Below are positions 42,505-51,377 of a stretch of DNA of 64,000 nucleotides, piece after piece. Below the pieces are notes generated by a model that was not told the origin of the DNA, ran no database searches, and saw only the letters and a program-made list of their open reading frames with translations. Source of the DNA: an uncultured Agathobaculum sp. (GTDB lineage: Bacteria; Bacillota; Clostridia; Oscillospirales; Butyricicoccaceae); contig CAKSVR010000001.1 in NCBI GenBank assembly GCA_934504345.1, positions 1-64,000 on the forward strand, read 5' to 3'. A program made the position numbers and the translations under genes. The number at the start of each line of letters is the position of its first letter. Positions within the stretch are counted from its first letter, which is position 1.

Positions 42505-44283
42505 TTAACCGAGCGAACCGTCCTCGTTGTACATCCAGTCCGGATACTCGTCCGAGCTGCCCTCGTAGGTCCACTCCACGATGGTGCTGCCCTCCGGCGG
42601 CGCATTCTTCGGTGCATCCGCGCTTTCGGCGGTGCCGAGCGTAATCTCGAACGTTATCTCGCTCTCGTTCTTGCGGTGGAGTGTCAGCTTGTACTTGCCG
42701 CTCCGCAGCGTGCCGGAGAACGTCATGGTGATCTGAGTCGCCTCACCCCATGTATCCGTGCGGTTCACGACCGAGCCCGAGAACGACCCGTCCGCTGTGT
42801 TCAGCGTGTAGCTGCCCTTGGTGGTCGTACCCCAGCCGTCATCCTCATCGAGCTTGGCCGTATAGCGCGTGCCGCTCTTGGTGAACACGCTGTCGCCCAC
42901 TATCTGACCGAGGCTTTCTCTCTCGTTCTGCACGAGATCGCAGAAGTCCTCCCAGTCGAACCAGTCGCTGTTCTGCGCCTGCTTCTCCCGGGCGGCAACA
43001 AGGCTCTCGCCCACCGAGGTGTACGGTATCTGGCTGTTCGAGCCGGTCAGTACGCCGAACAGCTCGCTTATGCCCAGATCCTCCAGATCGATATGCAGCC
43101 AGCTGCCATTTGCCAGCTTGCGTACATCGGCGTAGACATCATCGCCGTCGTCGTCCACCAGCAGCACCTTTGCCAGCGCCGGGCAGCGCAGATACAGGCC
43201 GCCGTTCTCGCCATCGAGAATGACATCGATCGTGACATGACTGAGCACACTCTTCAGCGTTGCCAGCGCAGCCGCCGTCGTGATGTTCTCCGGTGCATCC
43301 TCGCCCACCATCAGCTCGGCCAGCGTACGCAGATCGAGCGTGGCGTTCATTTCGGTGCTCTTTCCATCGCTGAGTACGTTCAGCGTGGCGTTGACCTTGT
43401 AATCCTGATTGCCGTCCAGCGTGTCGAACATGGTGTACACCGCGCTGACAGCCGCCGTCGTGCGGAGCGCCTTGTCACTCGTCAGCATCGGCTGCGCCTT
43501 GATCCAGTCACTCAGCACGGTAAACTCGCTGTTGATCTCCTCCACGAGCGCCTCACGGTCGTACAGCACGGCCGTCTGATAATAGCCGTCCCACTGCACA
43601 GTCAGGCCGAAGCCCTCCGCGAAAAAGCGCACCGGAACATAGGTGCGGCCGCCCTTTTTGTACGGCGCGGTATCGATGGGCGTGGTCTTGACCACCTTGC
43701 CCGTGCTGTCCGTCACGGTCAGCTGCTTGCCGCCCAGCGCGAACGACAGCGTTTCGCCGTCCTTTTTCGCGGTGATGGCGCCCACATTGTAGTCCACCTC
43801 AGCGCCCAGCGCCTCTGCGATGGCGCGGAACGGCACCATGACACGCCCGTTCACCTTTTCCGGCTTGGCATCCGGGAACTTTATCATATCGCCGTTCAGC
43901 TGCACCGTGAGCTGCCTGTGCAGCTCCCAGTCATCATCGCTTACCATCTGGATGGCCGCGTAACGATAGAAATCCTCGCGGCTCTCCCACGCGCCCCACT
44001 CAATTTCCTCATCCAGAGCAGCCAGCGTTTCATAGCCGTAGTAATCCAGCGCCACCTGCGGTTTTTTATGGATGGTATCCATATACTGCCGGTACAGGTC
44101 GCTCGCGGCATCATAGTCCAGCATGGTGAACCATGCCTCCTGCTCCATATAATCATCGGCATTGTCGTATCCGAACTGCTGGTACAGCGGCGGCGTGGCA
44201 TCCAGCGCCAGCGCGCTCGGCACCGAACAGGCCAGCATCAGCGCGGCCAGCGCCGCCGAAGCAAATCGTTTCATCTTTTTCAT
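42505..44283 (-). CDS. Secreted protein with copper amine oxidase N-terminal (stalk) domain
   Basis: 592 residues with a Sec signal peptide (MKKMKRFASAALAALMLACS, cleavage likely after SALA). About residues 120-240 carry the stalk/Cu_amine_oxidN1 pattern: LTVQLNGDMIKFPDAKPEKV, RVMVPFRAIAEALGAEVDY, then KKGGRTYVPVRFFAEGFGL. In Firmicutes this domain is a cell-surface module, not an oxidase. The remaining ~350 residues are not recognised; they look like a beta-rich domain with YTAKLDEDDGWG and GSYTLNTADGSFSG. Function unknown; monocistronic. Confidence 0.75.
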   Translation of the reverse strand: MKKMKRFASAALAALMLACSVPSALALDATPPLYQQFGYDNADDYMEQEAWFTMLDYDAASDLYRQYMDTIHKKPQVALDYYGYETLAALDEEIEWGAWESREDFYRYAAIQMVSDDDWELHRQLTVQLNGDMIKFPDAKPEKVNGRVMVPFRAIAEALGAEVDYNVGAITAKKDGETLSFALGGKQLTVTDSTGKVVKTTPIDTAPYKKGGRTYVPVRFFAEGFGLTVQWDGYYQTAVLYDREALVEEINSEFTVLSDWIKAQPMLTSDKALRTTAAVSAVYTMFDTLDGNQDYKVNATLNVLSDGKSTEMNATLDLRTLAELMVGEDAPENITTAAALATLKSVLSHVTIDVILDGENGGLYLRCPALAKVLLVDDDGDDVYADVRKLANGSWLHIDLEDLGISELFGVLTGSNSQIPYTSVGESLVAAREKQAQNSDWFDWEDFCDLVQNERESLGQIVGDSVFTKSGTRYTAKLDEDDGWGTTTKGSYTLNTADGSFSGSVVNRTDTWGEATQITMTFSGTLRSGKYKLTLHRKNESEITFEITLGTAESADAPKNAPPEGSTIVEWTYEGSSDEYPDWMYNEDGSLG

Positions 44284-44428
44284 GTCGTGACCCCCTCACG
44301 TTGGTGTTATTACCATTGTACAGGAAACCGGTAGGGTTTGTCTACCTGTAACCTGCCGCAAATTGGCAGAGAAAAACCGGCATATTGCCCATCGAACGGC
44401 ATACCGTGTTGTGAGGGAGGGCATCGCT

Positions 44429-45259
44429 ATGTTTATCACCATCACCCGCCGAATGCTGCGCCGGATCGGACTCTGCGCGGGCGTTTTTGCCGTGCTTGCA
44501 GCCATTTTTGTTTTGTTCCCGCGCGAAAATGCCGCACCGACTGCCGCCGAACAGGCCGTTCCCGCGTCTGTCAGCGACTGGGGACTGTCGTTTCAGACCG
44601 AGGGACAGCCGCCCGTCGGCAATGTTTCCGCCGAAGAACTGCGACAGTGGAACGCCTTTTACGTCGGCGATACGAGCAAGCCGACCATCTACCTGACGTT
44701 CGATGCAGGCTACGAGAACGGCTGTACACCCGCCATCCTCGATGCGCTGAAAAAGCATAACGCGCCCGCCTGCTTCTTTGTGGTGGGCAACTTCATCGAC
44801 ACCGCGCCGGAGCTCGTGAAACGCATGACGGAGGAGGGACATATCGTGGGCAACCACACCCTGCACCACCCGGATATGTCCAGCATCGCGGATAAGGCCG
44901 CATTCACCGCCGAGCTGACCGGACTGGAGGAAAAATTCACCGCACTGACCGGTCAGCCCATGCAGAAATTTTACCGGCCGCCGCAGGGCAAGTTCAGCGA
45001 GGAAAACCTGAAGCAGGCGCAGGAGCTCGGCTATACCACGGTTTTCTGGTCGCTGGCCTATGTGGACTGGTACACGGATAACCAGCCGACCGATGAACAG
45101 GCCTTCAGCAAGCTGCTGCCGCGCATCCATAACGGCGCGATCGTGCTGCTGCACTCGACCAGCACCACCAATGCGCGTATCCTCGATGAATTGCTTACCA
45201 AATGGGAGAGTGCAGGTTATCAATTCGGTTCATTGACAGACCTTTCTGCCGTAAACTGA
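44429..45259 (+). CDS. pdaA: PdaA-type polysaccharide deacetylase (spore cortex)
   Basis: N-acetylmuramic acid deacetylase needed for muramic-delta-lactam in spore cortex. 276 residues from the ATG at 44429 with GAGGGAGG upstream. An N-terminal membrane anchor (about 9-28) precedes a NodB domain: IYLTFDAGYENG (B. subtilis PdaA, from memory, has TFDNGYENG), FFVVGNFIDTAPELVKRM, GHIVGNHTLHHPD metal-binding motif, FYRPPQGKFSEENL, TTVFWSLAYVDW and IVLLHSTSTTNA. The fit over the whole length is to PdaA rather than to chitin or peptidoglycan GlcNAc deacetylases, implying a sporulating host. Confidence 0.9.
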   Translation: MFITITRRMLRRIGLCAGVFAVLAAIFVLFPRENAAPTAAEQAVPASVSDWGLSFQTEGQPPVGNVSAEELRQWNAFYVGDTSKPTIYLTFDAGYENGCTPAILDALKKHNAPACFFVVGNFIDTAPELVKRMTEEGHIVGNHTLHHPDMSSIADKAAFTAELTGLEEKFTALTGQPMQKFYRPPQGKFSEENLKQAQELGYTTVFWSLAYVDWYTDNQPTDEQAFSKLLPRIHNGAIVLLHSTSTTNARILDELLTKWESAGYQFGSLTDLSAVN

Positions 45260-45261
45260 AT

Positions 45262-45344
45262 TGTAGGGCGGGATGACCTCATCCCGCCGCGTATCCCATC
45301 TGCACATCATTACATACGGCGGGGTGAGGTCACCCCGCCCTACG
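45262..45344. repeat. CGTAGGGCG-family palindromic repeat 8
   Basis: TGTAGGGCGGGATGACCTCA...GTGAGGTCACCCCGCCCTACG between pdaA and aroF. Here the arms carry GGGATGACCTCATCCC and GGGGTGAGGTCACCCC sub-palindromes. Confidence 0.9.
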
Positions 45345-45363
45345 AAAAACGGCACGATAAAAT

Positions 45364-45390
45364 AAAAACCTCTCCAGAGGAGAGGTTTTT
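45364..45390. terminator. Bidirectional terminator between pdaA and aroF
   Basis: AAAAACCTCTCC / GGAGAGGTTTTT with a 3-nt loop. Confidence 0.92.
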
Positions 45391-45401
45391 GTTTTGATTG
45401 T

Positions 45402-46418
45402 TTACGGCATCATCGTGCGGCCTTCGAACGCGGCGCGGCGCTTGATGTCCTCCATAACGTTGTCGAACTGGTCGAGGTCGAGCGACTGTGCACCGTCGCA
45501 CAGCGCGTGCTTCGGGTCGTTATGCGCCTCGATGATGAGGCCGTCCGCACCTGCGGCGATGGCTGCGCGGGACAGCGGCTGCACCATATCGCGGCGGCCC
45601 GCTGCGTGGGACGGGTCGATGATGATGGGCAGATGGCTGAACATCTTGACCAGCGGCACGGCCGACAGGTCGAGGTTGTTGCGGATCATCTTCTCAAAGG
45701 TGCGGATGCCGCGCTCACACAGGATAACGTTGGTGTTGCCGCCCGCAAAGATGTACTCGGCAGCCATGAGGAACTCCTCCATGGTGGCGGACAGGCCGCG
45801 CTTGAGCAGGATGGGCTTGTTGCAGCGGCCGAGCTCCTTGAGCAGCATGAAATTCTGCATATTGCGTGCGCCCAGCTGGATAATATCCACATCCGCGAAC
45901 AGGTCGAGGTGCTTTTCGCTCATAATTTCGGTTACGATCGGCAGACCGGTCTGGCGCTTTGCCTCGAGCAGCAGCTTGAGGCCCTCGGCCTCGAGGCCCT
46001 GGAACGAGTACGGAGAGGTACGCGGCTTGAACGCGCCGCCGCGCAGGAAGGATGCACCGGCCGCCTTGACGCGCTCGGCGCACTCGACGATCTGTGCCTC
46101 GTTCTCTACCGAGCACGGGCCTGCCATAACATTGAAGTAGCCGGCGCCGATCTTGCGGCCCGCAACCTCGATGATCGTGTCCTCCGGGTGGAATTTGCGG
46201 TTGACAGCCTTGAACGGCTCGGTCACGCGCTGTACGCGCTCGACCACGTCATACGCCATAATGTCCCCTTCATCGAGCCGGGTCGTGTCGCCCATCAGGC
46301 CGAGGATAAGTGTATTCGCACCCTGGGAATAGTTGATCCGCAGCCCCATATCCGTGAAATGCTGCATCAGTTTTTCGACACGTTCCTTGTCGCTGTTCTG
46401 TTTGAGTACAACGATCAT
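45402..46418 (-). CDS. aroF: 3-deoxy-7-phosphoheptulonate synthase, AroG/AroF type I-beta
   Basis: First enzyme of the shikimate pathway: PEP + erythrose-4-P to DAHP. 338 residues. N-terminal ~70-residue ferredoxin-like regulatory domain (MIVVLKQNSDKERVEKLMQH...), then the KDO8P-synthase-like barrel with MAGPCSVENEAQ, GASFLRGGAFKPRTSPYSFQG, LLKRGLSATMEEFLMAAEYI and IIDPSHAAGRRD, the type I-beta pattern. An inverted repeat (46449-46484) lies in the leader. No other aro gene is near. Confidence 0.95.
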   Translation of the reverse strand: MIVVLKQNSDKERVEKLMQHFTDMGLRINYSQGANTLILGLMGDTTRLDEGDIMAYDVVERVQRVTEPFKAVNRKFHPEDTIIEVAGRKIGAGYFNVMAGPCSVENEAQIVECAERVKAAGASFLRGGAFKPRTSPYSFQGLEAEGLKLLLEAKRQTGLPIVTEIMSEKHLDLFADVDIIQLGARNMQNFMLLKELGRCNKPILLKRGLSATMEEFLMAAEYIFAGGNTNVILCERGIRTFEKMIRNNLDLSAVPLVKMFSHLPIIIDPSHAAGRRDMVQPLSRAAIAAGADGLIIEAHNDPKHALCDGAQSLDLDQFDNVMEDIKRRAAFEGRTMMP

Positions 46419-46448
46419 TTCAGTTCACTCCTTCACAATGTGATAAAT

Positions 46449-46484
46449 TTTAAGCAAGATTTACGGTACGCTTAAATTTTTTCA
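46449..46484. promoter_or_regulatory. Inverted repeat upstream of aroF
   Basis: TTTTAAGC and GCTTAAAT around a ~16-nt centre (AAGATTTACGGTAC), about 30 bp before the aroF start. It could be an operator or a leader hairpin; no known consensus recognised. Confidence 0.35.
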
Positions 46485-46529
46485 GTTTTTGCAGCGTACA
46501 ATTGGCAGTATACCATATCAGAGGGTAAA

Positions 46530-46565
46530 AAGAAAGAGCGATTTACGACAAATCGCCCTTTTATT
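46530..46565 (-). terminator. Terminator of the amidase gene
   Basis: AAAGGGCGATTT / AAATCGCTCTTT on the minus strand followed by CTTTTT. Confidence 0.85.
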
Positions 46566-46608
46566 TGCCACCGTTTTTGTACACGGTTATATGTTGCTAA
46601 CCGACAGC

Positions 46609-47280
46609 TTACTGTCCATCGGCCTTGAGCTCCTTGTATTTCGCCTTGACGGCCTCGCAGAATTCGTCCCAGCGGCCCTCATTGATGAGCGTGGACGGAC
46701 AGATCTTCCCGGAAAAGTCCTGATGCTTTTTCAGCGTCTTAGATGGGTTCAGGTCGTACTCGATCAGCAGCCGCGCGCACAGTTTTTCCGTGTTGATGAG
46801 TGTCTGCTCGTAATTTCCGTCCGAATTGACACACATTTCGATGCCGATGCCGTTCATGTTGCCGCCGTTCTTCTCCATGCCGTCGCCCGCGTGATAGGCG
46901 GTTTCCGTGTCCGGCAGATGGTGGTAGATCTCGTGATCGTCCACCGTGTAGTGCCACGAAACGACGCCCTCTGCGGCGTTGGCGTTCTGGTGGATGAAAG
47001 AGTTGTGCGCCGCCGCGTTCGCGCCCTCACCGGGATTATCCGTTTCGTGGATGACGAGATATTTTATCTCGCGGGTCTGTCCGGGACGGGCGCGCGTGCC
47101 CTCCGGGATGTAATCCGTCAGCACCGGAATATCCTCGATGTAGGTCAGTGAGGCATCGGTCTGCGGCGTGCGGCTCAGCGCCTTCTGCGCCAGCATCCCG
47201 CCCGCAAAGGATACGAGCATCAGCCCGACCATCAGCATGATGCTCACCGATATGCTGTTTTTCTTTCGTTTTGCTGCCAT
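46609..47280 (-). CDS. Membrane-anchored N-acetylmuramoyl-L-alanine amidase (Amidase_2)
   Basis: Cell-wall hydrolase cleaving the MurNAc-L-Ala bond outside the membrane. 223 residues. One N-terminal transmembrane anchor (about 10-30), then EIKYLVIHETDN (zinc His), HNSFIHQNANAAEGVVSWHY (second His region), DTETAYHAGDGMEKNGGNMN and KKHQDFSGKICPSTLI with the third ligand His and Cys region, the T7-lysozyme-like PGRP/Amidase_2 fold as in CwlA. Possible roles in sporulation or wall turnover are inferred; no partner gene adjoins. Confidence 0.9.
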   Translation of the reverse strand: MAAKRKKNSISVSIMLMVGLMLVSFAGGMLAQKALSRTPQTDASLTYIEDIPVLTDYIPEGTRARPGQTREIKYLVIHETDNPGEGANAAAHNSFIHQNANAAEGVVSWHYTVDDHEIYHHLPDTETAYHAGDGMEKNGGNMNGIGIEMCVNSDGNYEQTLINTEKLCARLLIEYDLNPSKTLKKHQDFSGKICPSTLINEGRWDEFCEAVKAKYKELKADGQ

Positions 47281-47419
47281 GCTTTCCCCCGCTGTTCTCC
47301 TGTTGTTCTATCGGCTTCCATTGTACTACGTTTCGACCGTGTTTTCAAAGCAAAGACTGTAAACTTTTTGTGTACAGAGAAAATCTCGGTCATAAATCCG
47401 TAAAATCTGCAAGATAATC

Positions 47420-47448
47420 TTGCATTTGCACCCGCACTCCAGTATAAT
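47420..47448 (+). promoter_or_regulatory. Promoter in the long gap upstream of speD
   Basis: TTGCAT (47420-47425), 17-bp spacer, TATAAT (47443-47448). The transcript would begin near 47455 in a region without a convincing ORF. Confidence 0.55.
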
Positions 47449-47454
47449 AAAAGA

Positions 47455-47811
47455 TACTCGGAGAGGCGAAGCCTTCCAGCAGAATTTCTTTGACCGCCCG
47501 CCTGCCCTGTGCAGACGGTGCCAAGGCCATACGGACAGCCGGGTCAAATGCCGAAACTGGCAACTTTGTTGCCTTATTGAATTTTATAAGTTGGCTGACT
47601 AAAAGCCGTGTGCCGCGAGCGCATCACACTTGTGAAACGATCAATAAGAGTACAAAGGCAACACCGCACAATTAAGACTGCGGCGCTTTGCGGAAATTTT
47701 GCCCCCTGATTTCGTTGTGATTTTTTGCAATACAGCAAGTATTGCCGCAAAACCACGCCTTATCAGAGCACAAAATTTACTCGCAAATCGCTCTTGCTTC
47801 ATTATGCGGTA
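47455..47811 (+). other. Possible structured RNA region before speD
   Basis: Downstream of the promoter at 47420 the sequence has nested complementarity: TTTGACC (about 47486) with GGGTCAAA (about 47543), CTGC/GCAG inside, GAGGC/GCCTT before, GGCAAC/GTTGCC after. I do not recognise a known riboswitch or housekeeping RNA. The 60-residue open frames here lack an RBS and are probably accidental. Confidence 0.35.
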
Positions 47812-47841
47812 TTGCCTAAAAGTAACGATTCTTGCTATATA
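47812..47841 (+). promoter_or_regulatory. Proximal speD promoter
   Basis: TTGCCT (47812-47817), 18-bp spacer, TATATA (47836-47841). Confidence 0.5.
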
Positions 47842-47904
47842 GACTCTTTCCTCTTCCATAAAACCTACGGAATGTGCAGAAGCATCTGCAAAAAGAGAAC
47901 GATC

Positions 47905-47955
47905 ATCCCCAAGTGAGAGCGTACCGTGCGTACCCCTTTCATTTGGGGATTTTTG
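47905..47955 (+). promoter_or_regulatory. Terminator-like attenuator just upstream of speD
   Basis: ATCCCCAA (47905-47912) pairs with TTGGGGAT (47943-47950), closing an inner GTAC.GTAC stem, followed by TTTT; only 20 bp before the speD start. A GCAGAAGCATCTGC hairpin precedes it. The position suggests regulated readthrough of the polyamine operon. Confidence 0.55.
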
Positions 47956-47973
47956 GTATTGTGAGGATATGAA

Positions 47974-48741
47974 ATGCAGAACAAGCTCAAACTTTACGGG
48001 TTCAACAACCTGACCAAGGCGCTGTCCTTCAACATTTACGATGTCTGCTACGCAAAGACCGAGCGCGAACAGCGCGACTACATCAAGTATATCGACCAGC
48101 AGTATAACTCCGAACGACTGACCGGCATCCTCGAGCGCGTCACCGAAATGATCGGCGCACACGTTCTGCACATTTCCAAGCAGGACTACGACCCGCAGGG
48201 CGCATCCGTTACGTTCCTCATCGCGGAGGAGCACATGAAGCCCGCCGCGCTCGAGCCGGATACCATCGTCGCGCACCTCGACAAGAGCCACGTTACCGTG
48301 CATACCTACCCGGAATACCATCCGGATACCTGCCTTGCCACGTTCCGCGTGGATATTGACGTTGCCACCTGCGGTGAGATCACGCCGCTGTCCACGCTCG
48401 ATTACCTGATCGGCTCGTTCGACTCGGATATTATCACGATGGACTACCGCGTGCGCGGCTTCACCCGCGATATTGAGGGCAAAAAGCTGTTCATGGATCA
48501 CCATATGACATCCATTCAGGACTTTATCGACCCGAAAACGCTCGACCGCTACGATGCCTACGACATTAACGTCTATCAGTCCAACCTGTTCCACACAAGG
48601 ATGCTGCTCAAGGAGGTCGATCTTCAGAACTACCTGTTCAATACCGACATCTATGAGCTGCCGCCCAAGACCCGGCTGAAAATCCACTCTGACCTCAGAA
48701 GAGAGATGATCGAGATTTTTTCGGGCAAGAATATCTATTAA
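47974..48741 (+). CDS. speD: S-adenosylmethionine decarboxylase proenzyme SpeD
   Basis: Pyruvoyl enzyme making decarboxylated SAM, the aminopropyl donor. 255 residues, the E. coli-type (class 1A) long form. Self-cleavage is expected at Lys104-Ser105 in [18 protein letters not shown], Ser105 becoming the pyruvoyl group; [20 protein letters not shown] holds the conserved catalytic Cys, and [14 protein letters not shown] follows as in E. coli SpeD. First gene of the polyamine operon, 20 bp after an apparent attenuator. Confidence 0.95.
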   Translation: MQNKLKLYGFNNLTKALSFNIYDVCYAKTEREQRDYIKYIDQQYNSERLTGILERVTEMIGAHVLHISKQDYDPQGASVTFLIAEEHMKPAALEPDTIVAHLDKSHVTVHTYPEYHPDTCLATFRVDIDVATCGEITPLSTLDYLIGSFDSDIITMDYRVRGFTRDIEGKKLFMDHHMTSIQDFIDPKTLDRYDAYDINVYQSNLFHTRMLLKEVDLQNYLFNTDIYELPPKTRLKIHSDLRREMIEIFSGKNIY

Positions 48742-48756
48742 CAGGGCATATTTTTC

Positions 48757-48927
48757 CGTAGGGCGCGACGACCCCGGCGCGCCGTTTTGTAAATCACATA
48801 CATTTATCGAACCGTAGGGGCGGCCATTGGCCGCCCACAGGCTGTGTGCGGGCGACCAATGGTCGCCCCTACGATAATAACGAGTGCCAATCGTTATAGA
48901 CGGCGCGCCGAGTCGTCGCGCCCTACG
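48757..48927. repeat. Nested palindromic repeats 9 and 10 between speD and speA
   Basis: Outer family member: CGTAGGGCGCGACGACCCCG (48757) to GAGTCGTCGCGCCCTACG (ends 48927). Its loop contains a complete second palindrome, CGTAGGGGCGGCCATTGGCC...GGTCGCCCCTACG (48812-48873). This is one element inside another, in the operon's intercistronic space. Confidence 0.88.
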
Positions 48928-48973
48928 ATTTCAGTTCTATCATACCAACTTTTATTTCAAAGAGGTTTTACCT

Positions 48974-50431
48974 ATGGACCAATCCCGTGCGCCGATCATG
49001 GAGGCGCTCGAAAACTTCAAAGATATGCGTATTGTGCCGTTCGATGTACCCGGCCACAAACGCGGACGCGGCTCGCCGGAGCTGACGAAATTCCTCGGTC
49101 AGCAATGCATGACGGTGGATGTCAACTCGATGAAGCCGCTCGACAACCTGTGCCACCCGACCAGCGTTATCCGCGAGGCCGAGGAGCTGGCCGCCGATGC
49201 GTTCGGCGCGGCGCACGCCTTCCTCATGGTGGGCGGCACGACGAGCAGCGTACAGGCGATGATTCTGTCCGTTGTCAAACGCGGCGACGAGATCATCCTG
49301 CCGCGCAACGTACACCGCAGCGTTATCAACGCGCTGGTGCTGACCGGTGCGATTCCGGTTTACGTCAACCCGCAGATGAACGACCGGCTGGGCATTTCGC
49401 TCGGTATGTCGGTCGCGGACGTCAAGGCGGCGATTGAGAAGCATCCGTCCGCCAAGGCGGTGCTCGTCAACAACCCGACCTATTACGGCATCTGCTCGAA
49501 CATCCGCGAGATTGTAAGGCTCGCGCACGCGGCGGGCATGAAGGTGCTGGCCGACGAGGCGCACGGCACGCATTTCTACTTTGGCGAGAATATGCCGGTT
49601 TCCGCGATGGCGGCAGGCGCTGACCTCGCTTCCGTGTCCATGCACAAGTCGGGCGGCTCGCTCACGCAGTCGAGCTTTCTGCTGTGCGGCCCGTCGATGA
49701 ACGCCGAGCACGTTCGCCAGATCATCAACCTGACCCAGACGACCTCGGGTTCGTATCTGCTGATGGTCAGTCTTGACATTTCGCGCAAAAACCTTGCGCT
49801 GCACGGAAAAGAGATTTTCCGAAAAGTCGTTGACCTGACGACCTACGCCCGCGAGGAGATCAACGCGCTCGGCGATTATTACGCCTACGGCAGCGAGCTG
49901 ATAAACGGCGACACCGTGTACGACTTCGACACGACCAAGCTGGCCGTGAACACGCTGGACGTTGGTCTGGCGGGCATCGAGGTGTACGACATCCTGCGCG
50001 ATTTTTACGATATTCAGACCGAGTTCGGCGATCTCGGCAACCTGCTGGCCTATGTTTCGGTGGGTGACAGAGAGCGCGACCTCGAACGTCTGGTGGCCGC
50101 TCTCGCGGACATCCGCCGCCGCTACAAGCGCGACAAGGCAACGCTCATGCGGCAGGAGTACATCTCTCCGCAGGTGGTCGCCGGCCCGCAGGAGGCGTTC
50201 TACGCGGACAAGAAGGCCATGCCGCTCGAGGAGTCCATCGGCCGCATCTGCGCCGAGTTTGTCATGTGCTATCCGCCCGGCATCCCGATCCTCGCGCCCG
50301 GTGAGCGCATCACCCGCGATATTCTTGATTATATTCGCTACGCCAAGGAAAAGAACTGTATGCTGCTCGGCACGGAGGACCCCGAGGTCAACAGCCTGCA
50401 AGTCATCCGCGGCGTTGTCAGCCCGGAATAA
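48974..50431 (+). CDS. speA: Arginine/lysine/ornithine decarboxylase (SpeA-like, PLP fold type I)
   Basis: Biosynthetic basic-amino-acid decarboxylase making agmatine, cadaverine or putrescine. 485 residues from the ATG at 48974 (AGAGG upstream); this is the short Bacillus SpeA/YaaO class without a wing domain. PFDVPGHKRGRG near the N-terminus, FLMVGGTTSSVQAMIL, ADEAHGTHFYF and the PLP Lys in SVSMHKSGGSLTQSSFLL, and CYPPGIPILAPGERIT near the C-terminus. B. subtilis SpeA uses arginine; if so here, an agmatine-processing enzyme must be encoded elsewhere. Confidence 0.9.
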   Translation: MDQSRAPIMEALENFKDMRIVPFDVPGHKRGRGSPELTKFLGQQCMTVDVNSMKPLDNLCHPTSVIREAEELAADAFGAAHAFLMVGGTTSSVQAMILSVVKRGDEIILPRNVHRSVINALVLTGAIPVYVNPQMNDRLGISLGMSVADVKAAIEKHPSAKAVLVNNPTYYGICSNIREIVRLAHAAGMKVLADEAHGTHFYFGENMPVSAMAAGADLASVSMHKSGGSLTQSSFLLCGPSMNAEHVRQIINLTQTTSGSYLLMVSLDISRKNLALHGKEIFRKVVDLTTYAREEINALGDYYAYGSELINGDTVYDFDTTKLAVNTLDVGLAGIEVYDILRDFYDIQTEFGDLGNLLAYVSVGDRERDLERLVAALADIRRRYKRDKATLMRQEYISPQVVAGPQEAFYADKKAMPLEESIGRICAEFVMCYPPGIPILAPGERITRDILDYIRYAKEKNCMLLGTEDPEVNSLQVIRGVVSPE

Positions 50432-50447
50432 AAGGAGCGTTTCATTC

Positions 50448-51305
50448 ATGCAACTTACCTTTACCGAAATGCACACGCCGACGGTCGGGCTGCAAATTCA
50501 GGTTGACCGTCAGCTTTACACCGAACAGAGCGACTTTCAGCGCATCGACGTATTCGAGTGCGAGGAGTTCGGCCGTTTTCTCACGCTGGACGGCTACATG
50601 ATGCTGACCGAGCGCGACGAGTTCATCTATCACGAGATGATGGTACACGTTCCGCTGGCCGTACTGGGCGAGAAGATCAAGAAAGTGCTCGTCATCGGCG
50701 GCGGCGACGGCGGCTGTGTCCGCGAGCTGTGCCGCTACGACCACATCGAGCACATCGACCTCGTGGAGATCGACGAGCGCGTTGTCGCGGTCTGCAAGGA
50801 GTATCTGCCCGGTGTGGCGTGTTCGCTCGATGACCCGCGCGTACACATCCTCTATCAGGACGGCCTGAAATACATCCGCCGCATCGAGGACGAATACGAC
50901 CTCATCATCATCGACTCGACCGACCCGTTCGGCCCGGGCGAGGGTCTGTTCACGATGGAGTTCTACGGCAACTGCTACAAGGCGCTCCACGAGCACGGCG
51001 TTCTCGTCAACCAGCACGAAAGCCCGTTCTACAAGGGCGATGCGCTGGCGTGTCAGCGGGCGCACCGCAATATCGTGCACTCGTTCGAGCTCAGCCGCCT
51101 GTTTCAGGCGCATATCCCGACGTATCCGTCCGGACACTGGCTGTTCGGCTTTTCGTCCCGCGGCGTACATCCGGTGCGCGACCTGAATCCGGACTGGTGG
51201 AACAGTCTGGGACTGGAAACCAAATATTACAACACCAACCTGCATAAAGGCGCGTTCTATCTGCCGAATTATGTGCAGAAACTGCTTGAAAAGGTGGAAG
51301 AATAA
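50448..51305 (+). CDS. speE: Polyamine aminopropyltransferase (spermidine synthase) SpeE
   Basis: Transfers aminopropyl from decarboxylated SAM to a diamine. 285 residues from the ATG at 50448 (AAAGGAG), 16 bp after speA. Long frame extending back into speA rejected. TLDGYMMLTERDEFIYHEMMVH, the SAM loop VIGGGDGGCVREL, LVEIDERVV, IIIDSTDPFGPGEGLFT with the catalytic Asp, and NQHESPFY are all present. Confidence 0.95.
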   Translation: MQLTFTEMHTPTVGLQIQVDRQLYTEQSDFQRIDVFECEEFGRFLTLDGYMMLTERDEFIYHEMMVHVPLAVLGEKIKKVLVIGGGDGGCVRELCRYDHIEHIDLVEIDERVVAVCKEYLPGVACSLDDPRVHILYQDGLKYIRRIEDEYDLIIIDSTDPFGPGEGLFTMEFYGNCYKALHEHGVLVNQHESPFYKGDALACQRAHRNIVHSFELSRLFQAHIPTYPSGHWLFGFSSRGVHPVRDLNPDWWNSLGLETKYYNTNLHKGAFYLPNYVQKLLEKVEE

Positions 51306-51377
51306 CGTTATCCCTTTGCACGCTTTATCATTTTGAACCATTTAAGTTTAACAGGAAACAATGAGGAGGAAACAAAA

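Noticed and set aside
44363..44428. Upstream start for pdaA and a possible sigma-G promoter (GCATA...CATAC)
   Set aside because: The later ATG has a much better RBS, and the -35/-10 spacing is off for sigma-G by about two bases.
47420..47602. 60-codon frame with a CRRC...C pattern upstream of speD
   Set aside because: It starts at a TTG inside a promoter, has no RBS, and the Cys spacing is probably chance.
4491..48927. CGTAGGGCG repeats as a CRISPR array
   Set aside because: The copies are scattered single palindromes kilobases apart, with no regular spacers and no cas genes.
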